A stretch of DNA of 64,000 nucleotides from Dyadobacter fermentans DSM 18053 (GTDB lineage: Bacteria; Bacteroidota; Bacteroidia; Cytophagales; Spirosomataceae). The stretch lies in contig NC_013037.1 in NCBI RefSeq assembly GCF_000023125.1, positions 6,054,501 to 6,118,500 of the forward strand, read 5' to 3'. The notes beneath the pieces were generated by a model. That model saw nothing but the letters and a program-made list of their open reading frames with translations, was not told where the DNA came from and ran no database searches. The position numbers and the translations under genes were made by a program. Positions 55,334 to 63,969 of this stretch are shown piece by piece; position 1 is the first letter of the stretch; every line of letters starts with the position of its first letter.

Positions 55334-56386
55334 TTAAAGACCCAGAACCTTGCGGTTAAATGCCTCATCTGCACCGGTTCCCGCGAAGTCATCGAATGCT
55401 TTCGTGGTCACTTCGATGATGTGGCTTTCGATGAACGGTGCACCTTCCGCCGCACCTTGTACGGGCGACTTAATGCAGCATTCCCATTCCAGAACCGCCC
55501 AGCTGTCGTAATCGTACTGAGAAAGTTTGGAGAAAATGCTACCGAAATCCACCTGGCCGTCGCCCAGCGAACGGAAACGTCCGGCGCGATCGGCCCAGCC
55601 TGCGAAGCCGCTGTACACGCCCTGCTTGCCGCTTGGGTTAAATTCCGCGTCTTTCACGTGGAATGCCTTGATGCGGTCGTGATAGAGGTCGATGAATTGG
55701 AGGTAATCCAATTGTTGCAACACGAAATGGCTCGGGTCGTAGTTGATATTCGCGCGGGTGTGGCCGTCGAGGTAGTCTACAAACATTTCGAAAGTAGTAC
55801 CGTCGAACAGATCCTCGCCCGGGTGCAGCTCATACGCCACGTCTACACCGTTTTCGTCATACACGTCCAGAATCGGCTTCCAGCGGGCAGCCAGTTCTTT
55901 GAAAGCCGTTTCCACCAAACCCGCAGGGCGCTGAGGCCACGGATAAAGGAAAGGCCACGCCAATGCACCGGAGAAGGTAGCAGAAGCTTTCAGGCCCAGT
56001 CTGCGGCTTGCCTGCGCCACGAGTTTCAAATGCTGCGTAGCCCATTCCGCACGCGCTTTCGGGTTGTTACGAACCTCGGGAACGGCAAAATTATCATACA
56101 TTTCATCATAAACCGGGTGCGAAGCCACCAGCTGACCGATAATGTGCGAAGCCAATTCTGTGATTTGCAAACCTTTGTCTGCCAATTTACCTTTCAGCTC
56201 ATCCGCATAGGTCTGCGACTCAGCCGCCTGCTTCACGTCAATCACACGCGGGTCCCAGGTAGGAAGTTGGAGGCCTTTATAGCCCAATCCTGCCATGTAG
56301 TCGGCGATGGTATCCAATGAGTTGAACGGAGCTTCATCGCCAAGGAATTGGGCGAGGAAGATACCGGGTCCTTTTATTGTTTTCAT
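55334..56386 (-). CDS. Sugar phosphate isomerase/epimerase-like TIM barrel
   Basis: This 350-residue cytosolic protein is an IolE/AP-endonuclease-2-like barrel. It shows PGIFLAQFLGDEAPFNS at the start, GLQLPTWDPRVIDV, ELASHIIGQLVASHP, VAYELHPGEDLFDG, NINYDPSHFVLQQLDYLQF and VKDAEFNPSGKQGVYSGFAGW, with Glu/Asp/His ligand positions. No leader peptide is present, in contrast to the barrel at 18.8 kb. The neighbours (two Gfo/Idh dehydrogenases, MFS transporter, ThuA fusion) point to oxidised-sugar breakdown, for example 3-keto sugars. The exact substrate is not deducible. Confidence 0.9.
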   Translation of the reverse strand: MKTIKGPGIFLAQFLGDEAPFNSLDTIADYMAGLGYKGLQLPTWDPRVIDVKQAAESQTYADELKGKLADKGLQITELASHIIGQLVASHPVYDEMYDNFAVPEVRNNPKARAEWATQHLKLVAQASRRLGLKASATFSGALAWPFLYPWPQRPAGLVETAFKELAARWKPILDVYDENGVDVAYELHPGEDLFDGTTFEMFVDYLDGHTRANINYDPSHFVLQQLDYLQFIDLYHDRIKAFHVKDAEFNPSGKQGVYSGFAGWADRAGRFRSLGDGQVDFGSIFSKLSQYDYDSWAVLEWECCIKSPVQGAAEGAPFIESHIIEVTTKAFDDFAGTGADEAFNRKVLGL

Positions 56387-56393
56387 AAGTTAA

Positions 56394-56418
56394 TGATTGA
56401 ATGACTGAATGATTGAAT
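56394..56418. repeat. 25-bp inverted repeat, left copy, flanking the four-helix-bundle gene
   Basis: The left copy begins TGATTGAATGAC and consists of TGAATGAT units. Its reverse complement matches 56857-56881 in 24 of 25 positions. It continues into a looser series of the same octamer up to about 56443. Confidence 0.75.
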
Positions 56419-56457
56419 GATGAATAGAGAAAATGATTGAATGATGAGTTGATTGTG

Positions 56458-56820
56458 TTAACGCACGGTTTTTCGAGCTTTGGATAGAATTTTGATGAGT
56501 TCTTCCGCTTCGGTCATCAGCGCGCTTAGTTTCCCAGACGGGAGGATACCCGCTTCTGACATTATTTCCATCCAAAAGAGCGATTCATCTGCCTCTTCGA
56601 CTGTGATGCTGATCTTGGAAAAGAACTCATTCTGACTCCTAGCACGACACACTGCTCTATAATTGGCTCCAACAGACGATGCAGATCGCAGAAATTGCTT
56701 TCCTATAACCCGAGCTTCCTCGGTTGGTGGTAATGCCTTAAAAACTTTGATACTCCTTAATACAAACTGCTTAGTGCGAATCTGCAACTGAGAAACGAAG
56801 TCGTTTTTATCATCAGCCAT
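56458..56820 (-). CDS. Four-helix-bundle protein (TIGR02436/S23-IVP-like)
   Basis: The 120-residue helical protein belongs to the four-helix-bundle family first seen in 23S rRNA intervening sequences. The core segment LRSASSVGANYRAVCRARSQ and the following NEFFSKISITVEEADESLFWME are family hallmarks. The function is unknown, and related proteins (Avd) help reverse transcriptases in diversity-generating retroelements. The gene is isolated between two sugar-metabolism genes and flanked by the 25-bp inverted repeats, which suggests it came in as a small mobile unit. No reverse transcriptase is in the window. Confidence 0.88.
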   Translation of the reverse strand: MADDKNDFVSQLQIRTKQFVLRSIKVFKALPPTEEARVIGKQFLRSASSVGANYRAVCRARSQNEFFSKISITVEEADESLFWMEIMSEAGILPSGKLSALMTEAEELIKILSKARKTVR

Positions 56821-56856
56821 AATTATAGTGTGTTAACAAAAAGGCATAGACGCCCT

Positions 56857-56881
56857 ATTCAATCATTCACTCATTCAATCA
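56857..56881. repeat. 25-bp inverted repeat, right copy, flanking the four-helix-bundle gene
   Basis: The right copy begins ATTCAATCATTCAC and is the inverted partner of 56394-56418 with one mismatch (position 13). The two copies enclose 438 bases, including the complete four-helix-bundle gene. They are made of the same octamer family, so slippage could also explain them. Confidence 0.75.
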
Positions 56882-56888
56882 TTCAAAA

Positions 56889-58034
56889 TTAAATTGTTAC
56901 CCAAGCCTCAGCTCTATTGCTTTCAAGTATCTTCTCGCAAATCAGCAACTCACGATACCCATCCGCGAACGTCGGGAATGTTGGATTTTCAGGTTGCTTG
57001 CCTTCTGCGATGGCGGCGTATACTTCTTTGAACATTTGTTTCGAAGTGTCCGGGAAGCCTTCGTTGTGGCCGCCTGGGAAGGTGATGGTCGAGCGGACGT
57101 CTTCGTTTACCAGCGAGGGGTCGCGGAGAAGGATTTCGTTCGCTTTGTCGCGGTTGCCGATCCAGAGTTCGTTTGGAGACTCGGAGCACCAGCTGAATGT
57201 CTTTTTAGATCCGGAGATTTCCAGTGACATGCGGTTTTTACGGCCAGCCGAAACCTGAGAAACGGTGATTACCCCCTTGTTCCCATTGTCGAAACGCAGC
57301 AAAACGTTCGCGTGGTCTTCGGTATTGATGGGTACATCGGCGTAGTCTTCCGGTTGCAGCAATTTGCCCGAGTAAGTCTCAACGGCTTTCAAAGGCTTTT
57401 TGCGGGTTTTGTGGACGGTGTTGAAATCCGCGAAAACGGCAACGGTTTTCAGGCCGGTGATGTATTCCAGGATGTCCATCAGGTGGGAACCGATGTCCGC
57501 GATCGCGCGCGAGTCGCCGGATTTGTCCGGTTCGAGGCGCCAGTTATAATCGGTGTTGTAGAACAGCCAGTCTTGCAGGTAAGAGCCGATGAACGAATAA
57601 ATCTCGCCTAGTTCGCCTTTTTCGCGCATCGATTTCATCTGGCGCGCCAGCGGGTAGTAACGCAGGTTGAAGTGAACCGCATTCACAAGGCCGGTTTTGG
57701 CAGCCAGTTCCACGAGTTCTTCCGCTTCTGCGAGGTCTTTGGCCAATGGTTTTTCACAAATCACGTGTTTGCCGGCGAGCAATGCCGCTTTCGACTGTGA
57801 GTAGTGCAGGAAGTTAGGCGTACAAATGTGGATCGCCTGAATGTCATCCTGTTTCAACAGTTCATCGAACGTGTAGGAACGTGCAATGCCAAGCGCGTCA
57901 GCTTTTTCCTTGGCCAGTTCTGCGGTCACTTCGCAAAGTGCGGCAACTTCTACATTAGGAAGACGTCTCAGTGCTTCAATGTGTGCGGGGCCAATGAAGC
58001 CTGTTCCGACAACGCCAACTTTGATTTTGTTCAT
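56889..58034 (-). CDS. Gfo/Idh/MocA family oxidoreductase (first copy)
   Basis: The 381-residue enzyme has a Rossmann fold (VGVVGTGFIGPAHIEALRR), the family segment CEKPLAKDLAEAEELVELA and a C-terminal beta-sheet domain with GDSRAIADIGSHLMDILEYITG. It uses NAD(P) to oxidise or reduce a sugar or cyclitol. It is separated from the second copy (58115-59266) by 80 bases, on the same strand, so they are probably co-transcribed. Confidence 0.92.
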   Translation of the reverse strand: MNKIKVGVVGTGFIGPAHIEALRRLPNVEVAALCEVTAELAKEKADALGIARSYTFDELLKQDDIQAIHICTPNFLHYSQSKAALLAGKHVICEKPLAKDLAEAEELVELAAKTGLVNAVHFNLRYYPLARQMKSMREKGELGEIYSFIGSYLQDWLFYNTDYNWRLEPDKSGDSRAIADIGSHLMDILEYITGLKTVAVFADFNTVHKTRKKPLKAVETYSGKLLQPEDYADVPINTEDHANVLLRFDNGNKGVITVSQVSAGRKNRMSLEISGSKKTFSWCSESPNELWIGNRDKANEILLRDPSLVNEDVRSTITFPGGHNEGFPDTSKQMFKEVYAAIAEGKQPENPTFPTFADGYRELLICEKILESNRAEAWVTI

Positions 58035-58114
58035 AAATGGGTATGGAATGATTGGTGAAAAACAGTCCGCTCTCGCGGGTTAAATTGGGATGTACAGTAA
58101 TTAAAATTGAGTAT

Positions 58115-59266
58115 TCAGGATGAAAAATCCGTCCATTTCGTCTCCGTCTTGTTCGAGGCAATGACGGCGTCGATGAACTTCATACCCCGCAAACCATCCT
58201 GTGCCGACGGGAAATCGTACACCGGATCGGCCTTTTTGCCTTCCCAGTAAGCCCTCACATGGATGGCGAAGTTGCGGTAGAGATTGGCGAAGGCTTCGAA
58301 GTAGCCCTCGGGGTGGCCGGCGGGGATGCGGGTATGCACCTGCGCGGCTTTGGACAGGTTGCCCACGCCCGTGCGGATCATGCGGGTGCCCTGGTTGGTT
58401 TTGTGGATCAGCGTGTTAGGCTCCATTTGCTTCCATTGCAGGCCGCCGGTTTCACCATACACGCGGATATTGAGGTCATTTTCCTCGCCGTTGGCGATCT
58501 GGCTGTTTTGCAGGATACCCTTGGCGCCGTTATTGAAGCGAAGCAAAATATGTGCGTCATCATCCAGCAAACGGCCTTCCACAAATATCGTAAGGTCGGC
58601 GCAAATCTGGGTTATTTTGAGCCCGGTGATGTATTCGGCCAGATTTTCGGCGTGCGTGCCGATGTCGCCCAGGCCTCCCGCAGCCCCCGATCGCTTAGGG
58701 TCGGTACGCCATGCGGCCTGTTTATTGCCGGTTACTTCCACGAGTGTGGCGAGCCAGCCTTGCGGATATTCCACAATTACCTTTCTTACTTCTCCAATGG
58801 CACCTGAGGCGATCATCTGGCGGGCCTCCTTTACCATAGGGTATCCGGTGTAGTTATGGGTAAGACAGAAGATAAGGCCTGTTTTTTCGACCAGGGCCAC
58901 GATTTCCTCGGCTTCTTCGGTATTGAGTGTAATAGGCTTATCACAAACGACGTGGAAGCCGTTTTCAAGCGCGAGCTTCGTAGGCGCGGCATGTACGTGG
59001 TTTGGAGTGACAATGGCAACAAAATCCATGCGTTCGCCTTCGGGGAGCTGCTTTTCTCGGAGGATCATCTCCTCAAAGTCGTTATAAACCCTGTTTTCAG
59101 GCAGATATAAGGCTTTTCCAGTTTCCTTAGACTTGGCAGGATCGGAGCTGAAAACTCCGCAAACCAGCTCAATTTCTCCATCCATGATCGCTGCACGGCG
59201 ATGGACCCCACCAATAAATGCATCGAGGGAGCCGCCTACCATGCCCATTCTGATCTTTCTTGACAT
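58115..59266 (-). CDS. Gfo/Idh/MocA family oxidoreductase (second copy)
   Basis: The 383-residue protein starts RKIRMGMVGGSLDAFIGGVHRR and shows CDKPITLNTEEAEEIVALV and GGLGDIGTHAENLAEYITGLK, in keeping with the family. It is only moderately similar in pattern to the gene at 56889-58034, so the two likely act on different steps or epimers. It leads the minus-strand sugar operon with a promoter match at 59340-59347 and is divergent from the MFS transporter gene. Confidence 0.92.
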   Translation of the reverse strand: MSRKIRMGMVGGSLDAFIGGVHRRAAIMDGEIELVCGVFSSDPAKSKETGKALYLPENRVYNDFEEMILREKQLPEGERMDFVAIVTPNHVHAAPTKLALENGFHVVCDKPITLNTEEAEEIVALVEKTGLIFCLTHNYTGYPMVKEARQMIASGAIGEVRKVIVEYPQGWLATLVEVTGNKQAAWRTDPKRSGAAGGLGDIGTHAENLAEYITGLKITQICADLTIFVEGRLLDDDAHILLRFNNGAKGILQNSQIANGEENDLNIRVYGETGGLQWKQMEPNTLIHKTNQGTRMIRTGVGNLSKAAQVHTRIPAGHPEGYFEAFANLYRNFAIHVRAYWEGKKADPVYDFPSAQDGLRGMKFIDAVIASNKTETKWTDFSS

Positions 59267-59339
59267 TCCAGTTGGTTTAAGGTTTTTGAAATAGATTATA
59301 CAGATAAGAAAGAGCAGCGTAAAGGACTCTTACTTCCTA

Positions 59340-59347
59340 CAAATATA
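59340..59347 (-). promoter_or_regulatory. Bacteroidota -7 promoter element (TATATTTG) of the Gfo/Idh operon
   Basis: TATATTTG on the minus strand matches TAnnTTTG, 73 bases before the ATG at 59266. The -33 part is weak. The 225-base divergent gap 59267-59491 to the MFS gene holds no gene. Confidence 0.55.
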
Positions 59348-59491
59348 AATTTAAGACATAAAAAACATTGCTTAGGAATAGTGAAAAGCAGTAGAATTCC
59401 CGGGAGTTTGTTTTTTTTGTGAAATCTTTGAAATAAAAAGAGTATCCCGAAATCAATCATCTTATTCAAATAATCAAACCCATTTTGTCAC

Positions 59492-60727
59492 ATGACCCAA
59501 TCAGTTAACAGCGGAAGGCTCTTCAATGCAAGTTGTTTTGCGCTCATAACCACTGCATTCTCATTTAGTATCCGTGCAGGGATTCTGCCCCAGCTGGGCG
59601 CCGAGTTTAACCTCTCCGCCGAGCAACTGGGCTTTATCAACTCGATGTGGTTCTTCGGGTTTCCCCTCGCGATGATCATCGGCGGGCTCGTTTACCACAC
59701 CATCGGCCCGAAAACGATTATGCAGGTTGCGTTCGTTTGTCACGCGGTTGGTATCATCATGACCATCTATTCCGGCGGTTACGCCGGCCTTTTGATCTCC
59801 ACATTCCTCATCGGGGTAGGTAACGGCTGTACAGAGGCGGCTTGTAACCCGATGATCGCCGATTCTTACTCGGGCCTGCAAATGAGCAAAATGCTCAACC
59901 GTTTCCACATGTGGTTCCCCGGCGGTATCGTGGTTGGTTCATTGATCTCGAAATTCATGACCGACGCCAACCTCGGCTGGCAGGCACAGATTTGGGTGAT
60001 ACTTATCCCGACGTTTATTTACGCGTTCCTTTTCTGGGGACAAGCATTCCCTAAACCGCACGTGGACGGTGTAACTTCAATCGGTGAAAACGTGAAAGCC
60101 ATGTTCACACCGCTGTTCCTTTTCATCTTCGTTTGTATGGCATTCACGGCGATCAGCGAGTTCGGGCCGCAGCAATGGACAGGCCTCATCATGAGCAAAA
60201 GCGGTGCAAGCCCCATGCTGATCCTCGCCCTGGTAACCGGTTTGATGGCCATCGCGCGTTTCTTCGCTCACCCGATCGTGGCGGCTATCGGCCAAACGGG
60301 CATCCTTTGGGGCTCGTCGATCCTCGCAGCCATTGGAATTTACCTGTTCAGCACCGTTACCGGTCCTGCGGCTTATGCGGCAGCGGTGATCTTCGCGATG
60401 GGCGTTGCGCTGTTCTGGCCGACAATGATCGGTTTCGTAGCGCAAAACGTGCCATTGAGCGGTGCATTGGGTATGTCTATCGTAGGTGGTATCGGCATGT
60501 TCTCGACGGCCATCTGGCAGCCGGTAATCGGTAAATGGCTCGATGATGCAAAAGCTGAGAAAGCAGCAGCAGGTCTGACAGGTGACGAAATGGAGCTGGC
60601 CGCGGGGCAAGCTACGCTGAGCACCATGGTGATGTTCCCTGCATTGCTGATCGTCGCATTCGCGATCCTGTATTTCTGGATGAAAGGTCGTAAAACGGTA
60701 GCTACTTCTTCGGCAGCGGTTCACTGA
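59492..60727 (+). CDS. MFS transporter, sugar-type
   Basis: The 411-residue membrane protein has about 12 hydrophobic segments. The first half shows INSMWFFGFPLAMIIGGLVYHTIGPK with a G-rich motif A-like loop, and the second half AIWQPVIGKWLDDAKAEKAAAGLTG with a cytosolic charged stretch. It is of the major facilitator type, and its place beside the divergent Gfo/Idh operon suggests uptake of the sugar they process. The exact substrate is unknown. A bidirectional terminator follows. Confidence 0.88.
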   Translation: MTQSVNSGRLFNASCFALITTAFSFSIRAGILPQLGAEFNLSAEQLGFINSMWFFGFPLAMIIGGLVYHTIGPKTIMQVAFVCHAVGIIMTIYSGGYAGLLISTFLIGVGNGCTEAACNPMIADSYSGLQMSKMLNRFHMWFPGGIVVGSLISKFMTDANLGWQAQIWVILIPTFIYAFLFWGQAFPKPHVDGVTSIGENVKAMFTPLFLFIFVCMAFTAISEFGPQQWTGLIMSKSGASPMLILALVTGLMAIARFFAHPIVAAIGQTGILWGSSILAAIGIYLFSTVTGPAAYAAAVIFAMGVALFWPTMIGFVAQNVPLSGALGMSIVGGIGMFSTAIWQPVIGKWLDDAKAEKAAAGLTGDEMELAAGQATLSTMVMFPALLIVAFAILYFWMKGRKTVATSSAAVH

Positions 60728-60743
60728 TTTCCGTAACATATCA

Positions 60744-60780
60744 ATGCAAAAAGGACGCCTCATCAGCGTCCTTTTTGCAT
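60744..60780. terminator. Bidirectional terminator between the MFS gene and mutS2
   Basis: The 15-bp perfect arms ATGCAAAAAGGACGC and GCGTCCTTTTTGCAT enclose CTCATCA. A-runs and T-runs within the arms allow termination in both directions between these convergent genes. Confidence 0.88.
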
Positions 60781-60798
60781 TATCACGTTTTCTAACGG

Positions 60799-63207
60799 CT
60801 ATTTCAACTTAACGATCGTCACGCCCGCACCGCCGCGGTCGGCGTGCTCGTCGTACATGCCCGCTACCTGCTTGTACCCGCGCAGGTGGTTGCGCACGAG
60901 GGTGCGCAGGATGCCGTCGCCCTTGCCGTGTACAATCCGCAGCTCGTCGTACCCGAGCATAATGGCATTGTCCATAAACTGGTCTACAAGGCCTAATGCC
61001 TCCTCGCCGCGTTTGCCGCGCATGTCGAGATTAAAGCTGAAATTGAGCATGCGCTCATTCATATCTACGCCCCTGTAAGCGGCCTTAATGCCCTTATCGC
61101 CCGTAGCCGCGCGGTAGGTTTTGCGGGATACTTTTTCGAGGCGGTTCAGCTTCACATTTGATTTCAGGTCGCCAATGCGGATTTCCGCGTCCTTGCCCTT
61201 CACCGATAATACTTCGCCAATGGCCGTTTGTCCGCTTATACGCACATAACTGCCCGGAGTAATATCGCCGCCTTCCGGTTCGTATTCTTCCTCGGCGGGT
61301 TGGCTTTCGGTCACTTCGGCGAGTTTCAGGTTGTTTTTGCCAAAATTTTCAAGCGTGGTCCGCACCGTTTTGGTCTTTTCCTTCTCGGCTTTGTTTTCCT
61401 TGATCTCCCGAATGGTATTCTCGATCAGCTGATTCGCATCCGAAAGCAGGTTTTTGGCCTTCTGCTTCGCTTCATTGACGATCTTTTTCTCGTTGTTTTC
61501 GAGTTTCTCTTTCAATGCGGTGTAGTCGGCGACCTGCTTGGTCAGCTTGCGTTCCTTAATGCCTATTTCAATGTTCTTCTCCGCAAACACGCGCCGTTCG
61601 ATGTCGAGCTCTTTCAGGAGTTTTTCAAAATTCACCTGCTGCGTGCCCAGCTTTTCCTTCGCGCGTGCCACCACAGCCTTCGGTAACCCGATTTTGGAAG
61701 CGATTTCAAATGCGAATGAGCTGCCCGGCCGACCGATTTCGAGCTGGTACAGCGGTTCCAGATGCTCGCCATCGAAGCGCATCGCCCCATTCACCAGCCC
61801 TTCCGTTTTGTCCGCAAGCACTTTCAGATTGGTATAATGCGTGTTAATCATCCCGAATGCGCCCGATTTGGTCAGGTTTTCCAGGATGGCTTCCGCAATG
61901 GCGCCGCCCAGCCCTGGTTCAGTTCCCGTTCCGAATTCATCGATCAGGAACAGCGTCCGCTTGTTGGCCATGGAAAGGAAATGGCGCATGTTGGTCAAGT
62001 GCGAGCTGTACGTACTCAGGTCATTTTCCAGCGACTGCTCGTCACCGATATCGATGAAGATATTCTGGAAAAAGCCCATTGAAGAACCTTCCAGCATCGG
62101 CACCAGCAGCCCGCATTGAAACATATATTGGATTAATCCCACCGTTTTCAAAGCCACGGACTTTCCACCCGCATTCGGCCCGGAAACGATGAGAATGCGC
62201 TGCTTTTCCTGCAATTCAATGTTCAGCGGAATGACCTTTTTACCCTGCTTTTGAAACGACAAATGTAGCAAAGGATGCCGCGCCTCGCGCCAGTCGATAA
62301 ATTGGCGATTTTCAAACGGCGGGTTAATCGCGCCCATCTCACCGGCCAGCCTTGCTTTCGCGCGCAGGAAATCCATTAGGCCCAGGAAACCGTAAGCCTT
62401 TTGCAAATCGGGCACGAATGGACGGATATAGGCCGTCAATTCGTGCAAAATGCGGTTCATCTCGCGGCGTTCCTCGTATTCGAGTTCGCGGATTTCATTG
62501 TTGGACTCAAAAACATCCGTCGGTTCGATGAAAACGGTTTGCCCGGTGGCTGATTCGTCGTGGATAAATCCGCGCAGCTTCCGCTTGTGCTCAGCGGCGA
62601 CGGGAATTACCATGCGGCCATTCCGGACGGTGAGCGACACATCGTCGCCGATCCAGCCATTGCTTCTGGCGGATTTGAGGATGGTATCCAGTTTCTTACG
62701 AATGCCGGCCTGCTCGGAAATCAGTCGTTTGCGAATGCGCGAAAGCTCGGACGACGCCGAGTCGCGGATCTGCCCGCGGTCGTCGATAATGCGGTCGATG
62801 GCGTCGGTAACGGCCTTTTCGACCCTGATTGTTTTGGCATACTCACCCAGGATAGGGAATGCATCGGCCTCCTGGCTTTCAAAAAAGCGCAGGCAAAGCC
62901 GGATCGTAAGCAGCGACACTTTTAAATCCGAAAACTCGGGCTGCGTGAGCAGCATTCCTTCAATGGATGCCCGTTTCAGATAAGGCGTCGCGTCGATGTA
63001 ATTCTGGGATGGGAAATTCTCGCCCAGTTCCAGGATGCGCTGCATTTCGGCGGTCTGGCTCACCAGTTTTTCCACCATGCCGAAATTCTCGGAAAACCGG
63101 ATTTTTTCAACAAAACCCTGACCCAAAGAGCTGATACAAAGCTCCTTCAATCGTTCCCTCAGCTTGTCGAATCCCAGTTTTTGTTCTAATGTATTGGGGT
63201 AAAGCAT
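60799..63207 (-). CDS. mutS2: Endonuclease MutS2
   Basis: MutS2 is a DNA-repair-like ATPase that acts on recombination intermediates and, in some bacteria, on collided ribosomes. The 802-residue product has the MutS core with Walker A GPNAGGKSVALKTVG near residue 345, FLIDEFGTGTEPGLGGAIAEA (Walker B) and a long coiled coil (about 520-630). It ends in a KOW-like segment and a C-terminal Smr nuclease domain (LDMRGKRGEEALGLVDQF, HGKGDGILRTLVRNHL). Length is usual. It stands alone after the MFS gene terminator. Confidence 0.95.
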   Translation of the reverse strand: MLYPNTLEQKLGFDKLRERLKELCISSLGQGFVEKIRFSENFGMVEKLVSQTAEMQRILELGENFPSQNYIDATPYLKRASIEGMLLTQPEFSDLKVSLLTIRLCLRFFESQEADAFPILGEYAKTIRVEKAVTDAIDRIIDDRGQIRDSASSELSRIRKRLISEQAGIRKKLDTILKSARSNGWIGDDVSLTVRNGRMVIPVAAEHKRKLRGFIHDESATGQTVFIEPTDVFESNNEIRELEYEERREMNRILHELTAYIRPFVPDLQKAYGFLGLMDFLRAKARLAGEMGAINPPFENRQFIDWREARHPLLHLSFQKQGKKVIPLNIELQEKQRILIVSGPNAGGKSVALKTVGLIQYMFQCGLLVPMLEGSSMGFFQNIFIDIGDEQSLENDLSTYSSHLTNMRHFLSMANKRTLFLIDEFGTGTEPGLGGAIAEAILENLTKSGAFGMINTHYTNLKVLADKTEGLVNGAMRFDGEHLEPLYQLEIGRPGSSFAFEIASKIGLPKAVVARAKEKLGTQQVNFEKLLKELDIERRVFAEKNIEIGIKERKLTKQVADYTALKEKLENNEKKIVNEAKQKAKNLLSDANQLIENTIREIKENKAEKEKTKTVRTTLENFGKNNLKLAEVTESQPAEEEYEPEGGDITPGSYVRISGQTAIGEVLSVKGKDAEIRIGDLKSNVKLNRLEKVSRKTYRAATGDKGIKAAYRGVDMNERMLNFSFNLDMRGKRGEEALGLVDQFMDNAIMLGYDELRIVHGKGDGILRTLVRNHLRGYKQVAGMYDEHADRGGAGVTIVKLK

Positions 63208-63215
63208 TGTTTAAT

Positions 63216-63247
63216 GGCTATCGGCCATCGGCTTTCGGCCGTCGGCC
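63216..63247. repeat. GCCGA-rich intergenic repeat, copy 2 (inverted)
   Basis: Units of CGGCC/CGGCT (GGCTATCGGCCATCGGC and following) form the reverse complement of the copies at 9399 and 63380. It lies 9 bases upstream of the mutS2 start. Confidence 0.55.
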
Positions 63248-63379
63248 TGGTAATTAAATGGTGGTTGACTGCTGGCTTCCGCTTTTTCAGTAATCAGCCA
63301 TCGAATGTTTTAATTAGAGTAAATTTTGAACCTAAACCGCCCAATAGGGGACAGTATACAGCTTAAAGCGCACAGCTTA

Positions 63380-63402
63380 TAGCCGACAGCCGACCGCCGA
63401 AG
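63380..63402. repeat. GCCGA-rich intergenic repeat, copy 3
   Basis: TAGCCGACAGCCGACCGCCG and three further bases match 9399-9420 at 20 of 22 positions. The copy is in the intergenic region just after the DUF7935-like gene's 3' end. The 201-base gap 63208-63408 holds no gene other than these repeats. Confidence 0.6.
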
Positions 63403-63408
63403 TTGTTC

Positions 63409-63927
63409 CTAAAACACATTCCGTATCTCCTCTTTCAAAACCTTCAAAGCGTGCGTCGAGGGCTGCATTTCCTTTTCGATCACGTGCGCGAAGATCTTTT
63501 TCGCCAGATCCGAAGCGGGGGCTTCGCCGCTCACATCAGCGGCGGCCTGGTTCACGACTGCCACGGTTTCGTTCATCGCATTCACGATCTGTTCCCACGC
63601 ATGGGTGCTGATGTAGAGCTGCTGCGCGACATTATGGTTGTATTCCTCGCGGATTTCATGCAGAATGATCGTTTGCAGTTCCAGCGCGCTCATGGCCGAA
63701 GGGGCCAGCCTGAGTAACAGGTTATTGGGGGTAATCCGTTCCAGGAAAAGGCACATGCGCTCGTACGCCTGCAAGCGCAGGGGCAGCGTGATTTCGATAT
63801 TTTTGCTGCGCATATCCCAGCGCTGCTTTTCCAATATCTTGTTGGCGACGGTCGTGATGGTGAGGTAAATGCCGAAAGTGACGATGGCGACAAGTATGAT
63901 AATGGCCAGTACTGAGATATATTCCAT
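63409..63927 (-). CDS. DUF7935-like membrane-anchored protein
   Basis: The 172-residue protein has one N-terminal membrane helix (VLAIIILVAIVTFGIYLTI) and a cytosolic domain with the Bacteroidota-specific segment ITLPLRLQAYERMCLFLERI, the ALELQTIILHEIREEYNHNVAQQLYIS run split over two helices, and a helical end. I associate this pattern with DUF7935, a family of unknown function. A TAATTTTG promoter lies 35 bases upstream of the ATG. Confidence 0.7.
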   Translation of the reverse strand: MEYISVLAIIILVAIVTFGIYLTITTVANKILEKQRWDMRSKNIEITLPLRLQAYERMCLFLERITPNNLLLRLAPSAMSALELQTIILHEIREEYNHNVAQQLYISTHAWEQIVNAMNETVAVVNQAAADVSGEAPASDLAKKIFAHVIEKEMQPSTHALKVLKEEIRNVF

Positions 63928-63961
63928 GGTGTGAAACGCAATTTTATGCTAAAACGAGGCA

Positions 63962-63969
63962 CAAAATTA
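63962..63969 (-). promoter_or_regulatory. Bacteroidota -7 promoter element (TAATTTTG)
   Basis: TAATTTTG on the minus strand matches TAnnTTTG, 35 bases before the DUF7935-like start. A -33 TTTG cannot be judged well this close to the window edge. Confidence 0.55.

Noticed and set aside
56394..56443. Tandem TGAATGAT repeats taken as a CRISPR array
   Set aside because: The units are octamers without unique spacers, and no cas gene is in the window.
59267..59491. Search for a gene or riboswitch in the 225-base gap between the Gfo/Idh operon and the MFS gene
   Set aside because: Only promoter-like AT-rich sequence is seen; no conserved RNA element or ORF.
63208..63408. Possible tRNA or small RNA in the 201-base gap between mutS2 and the DUF7935-like gene
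   Set aside because: Palindromic GCCGA units and AT-rich sequence are present, but no cloverleaf or terminator structure.
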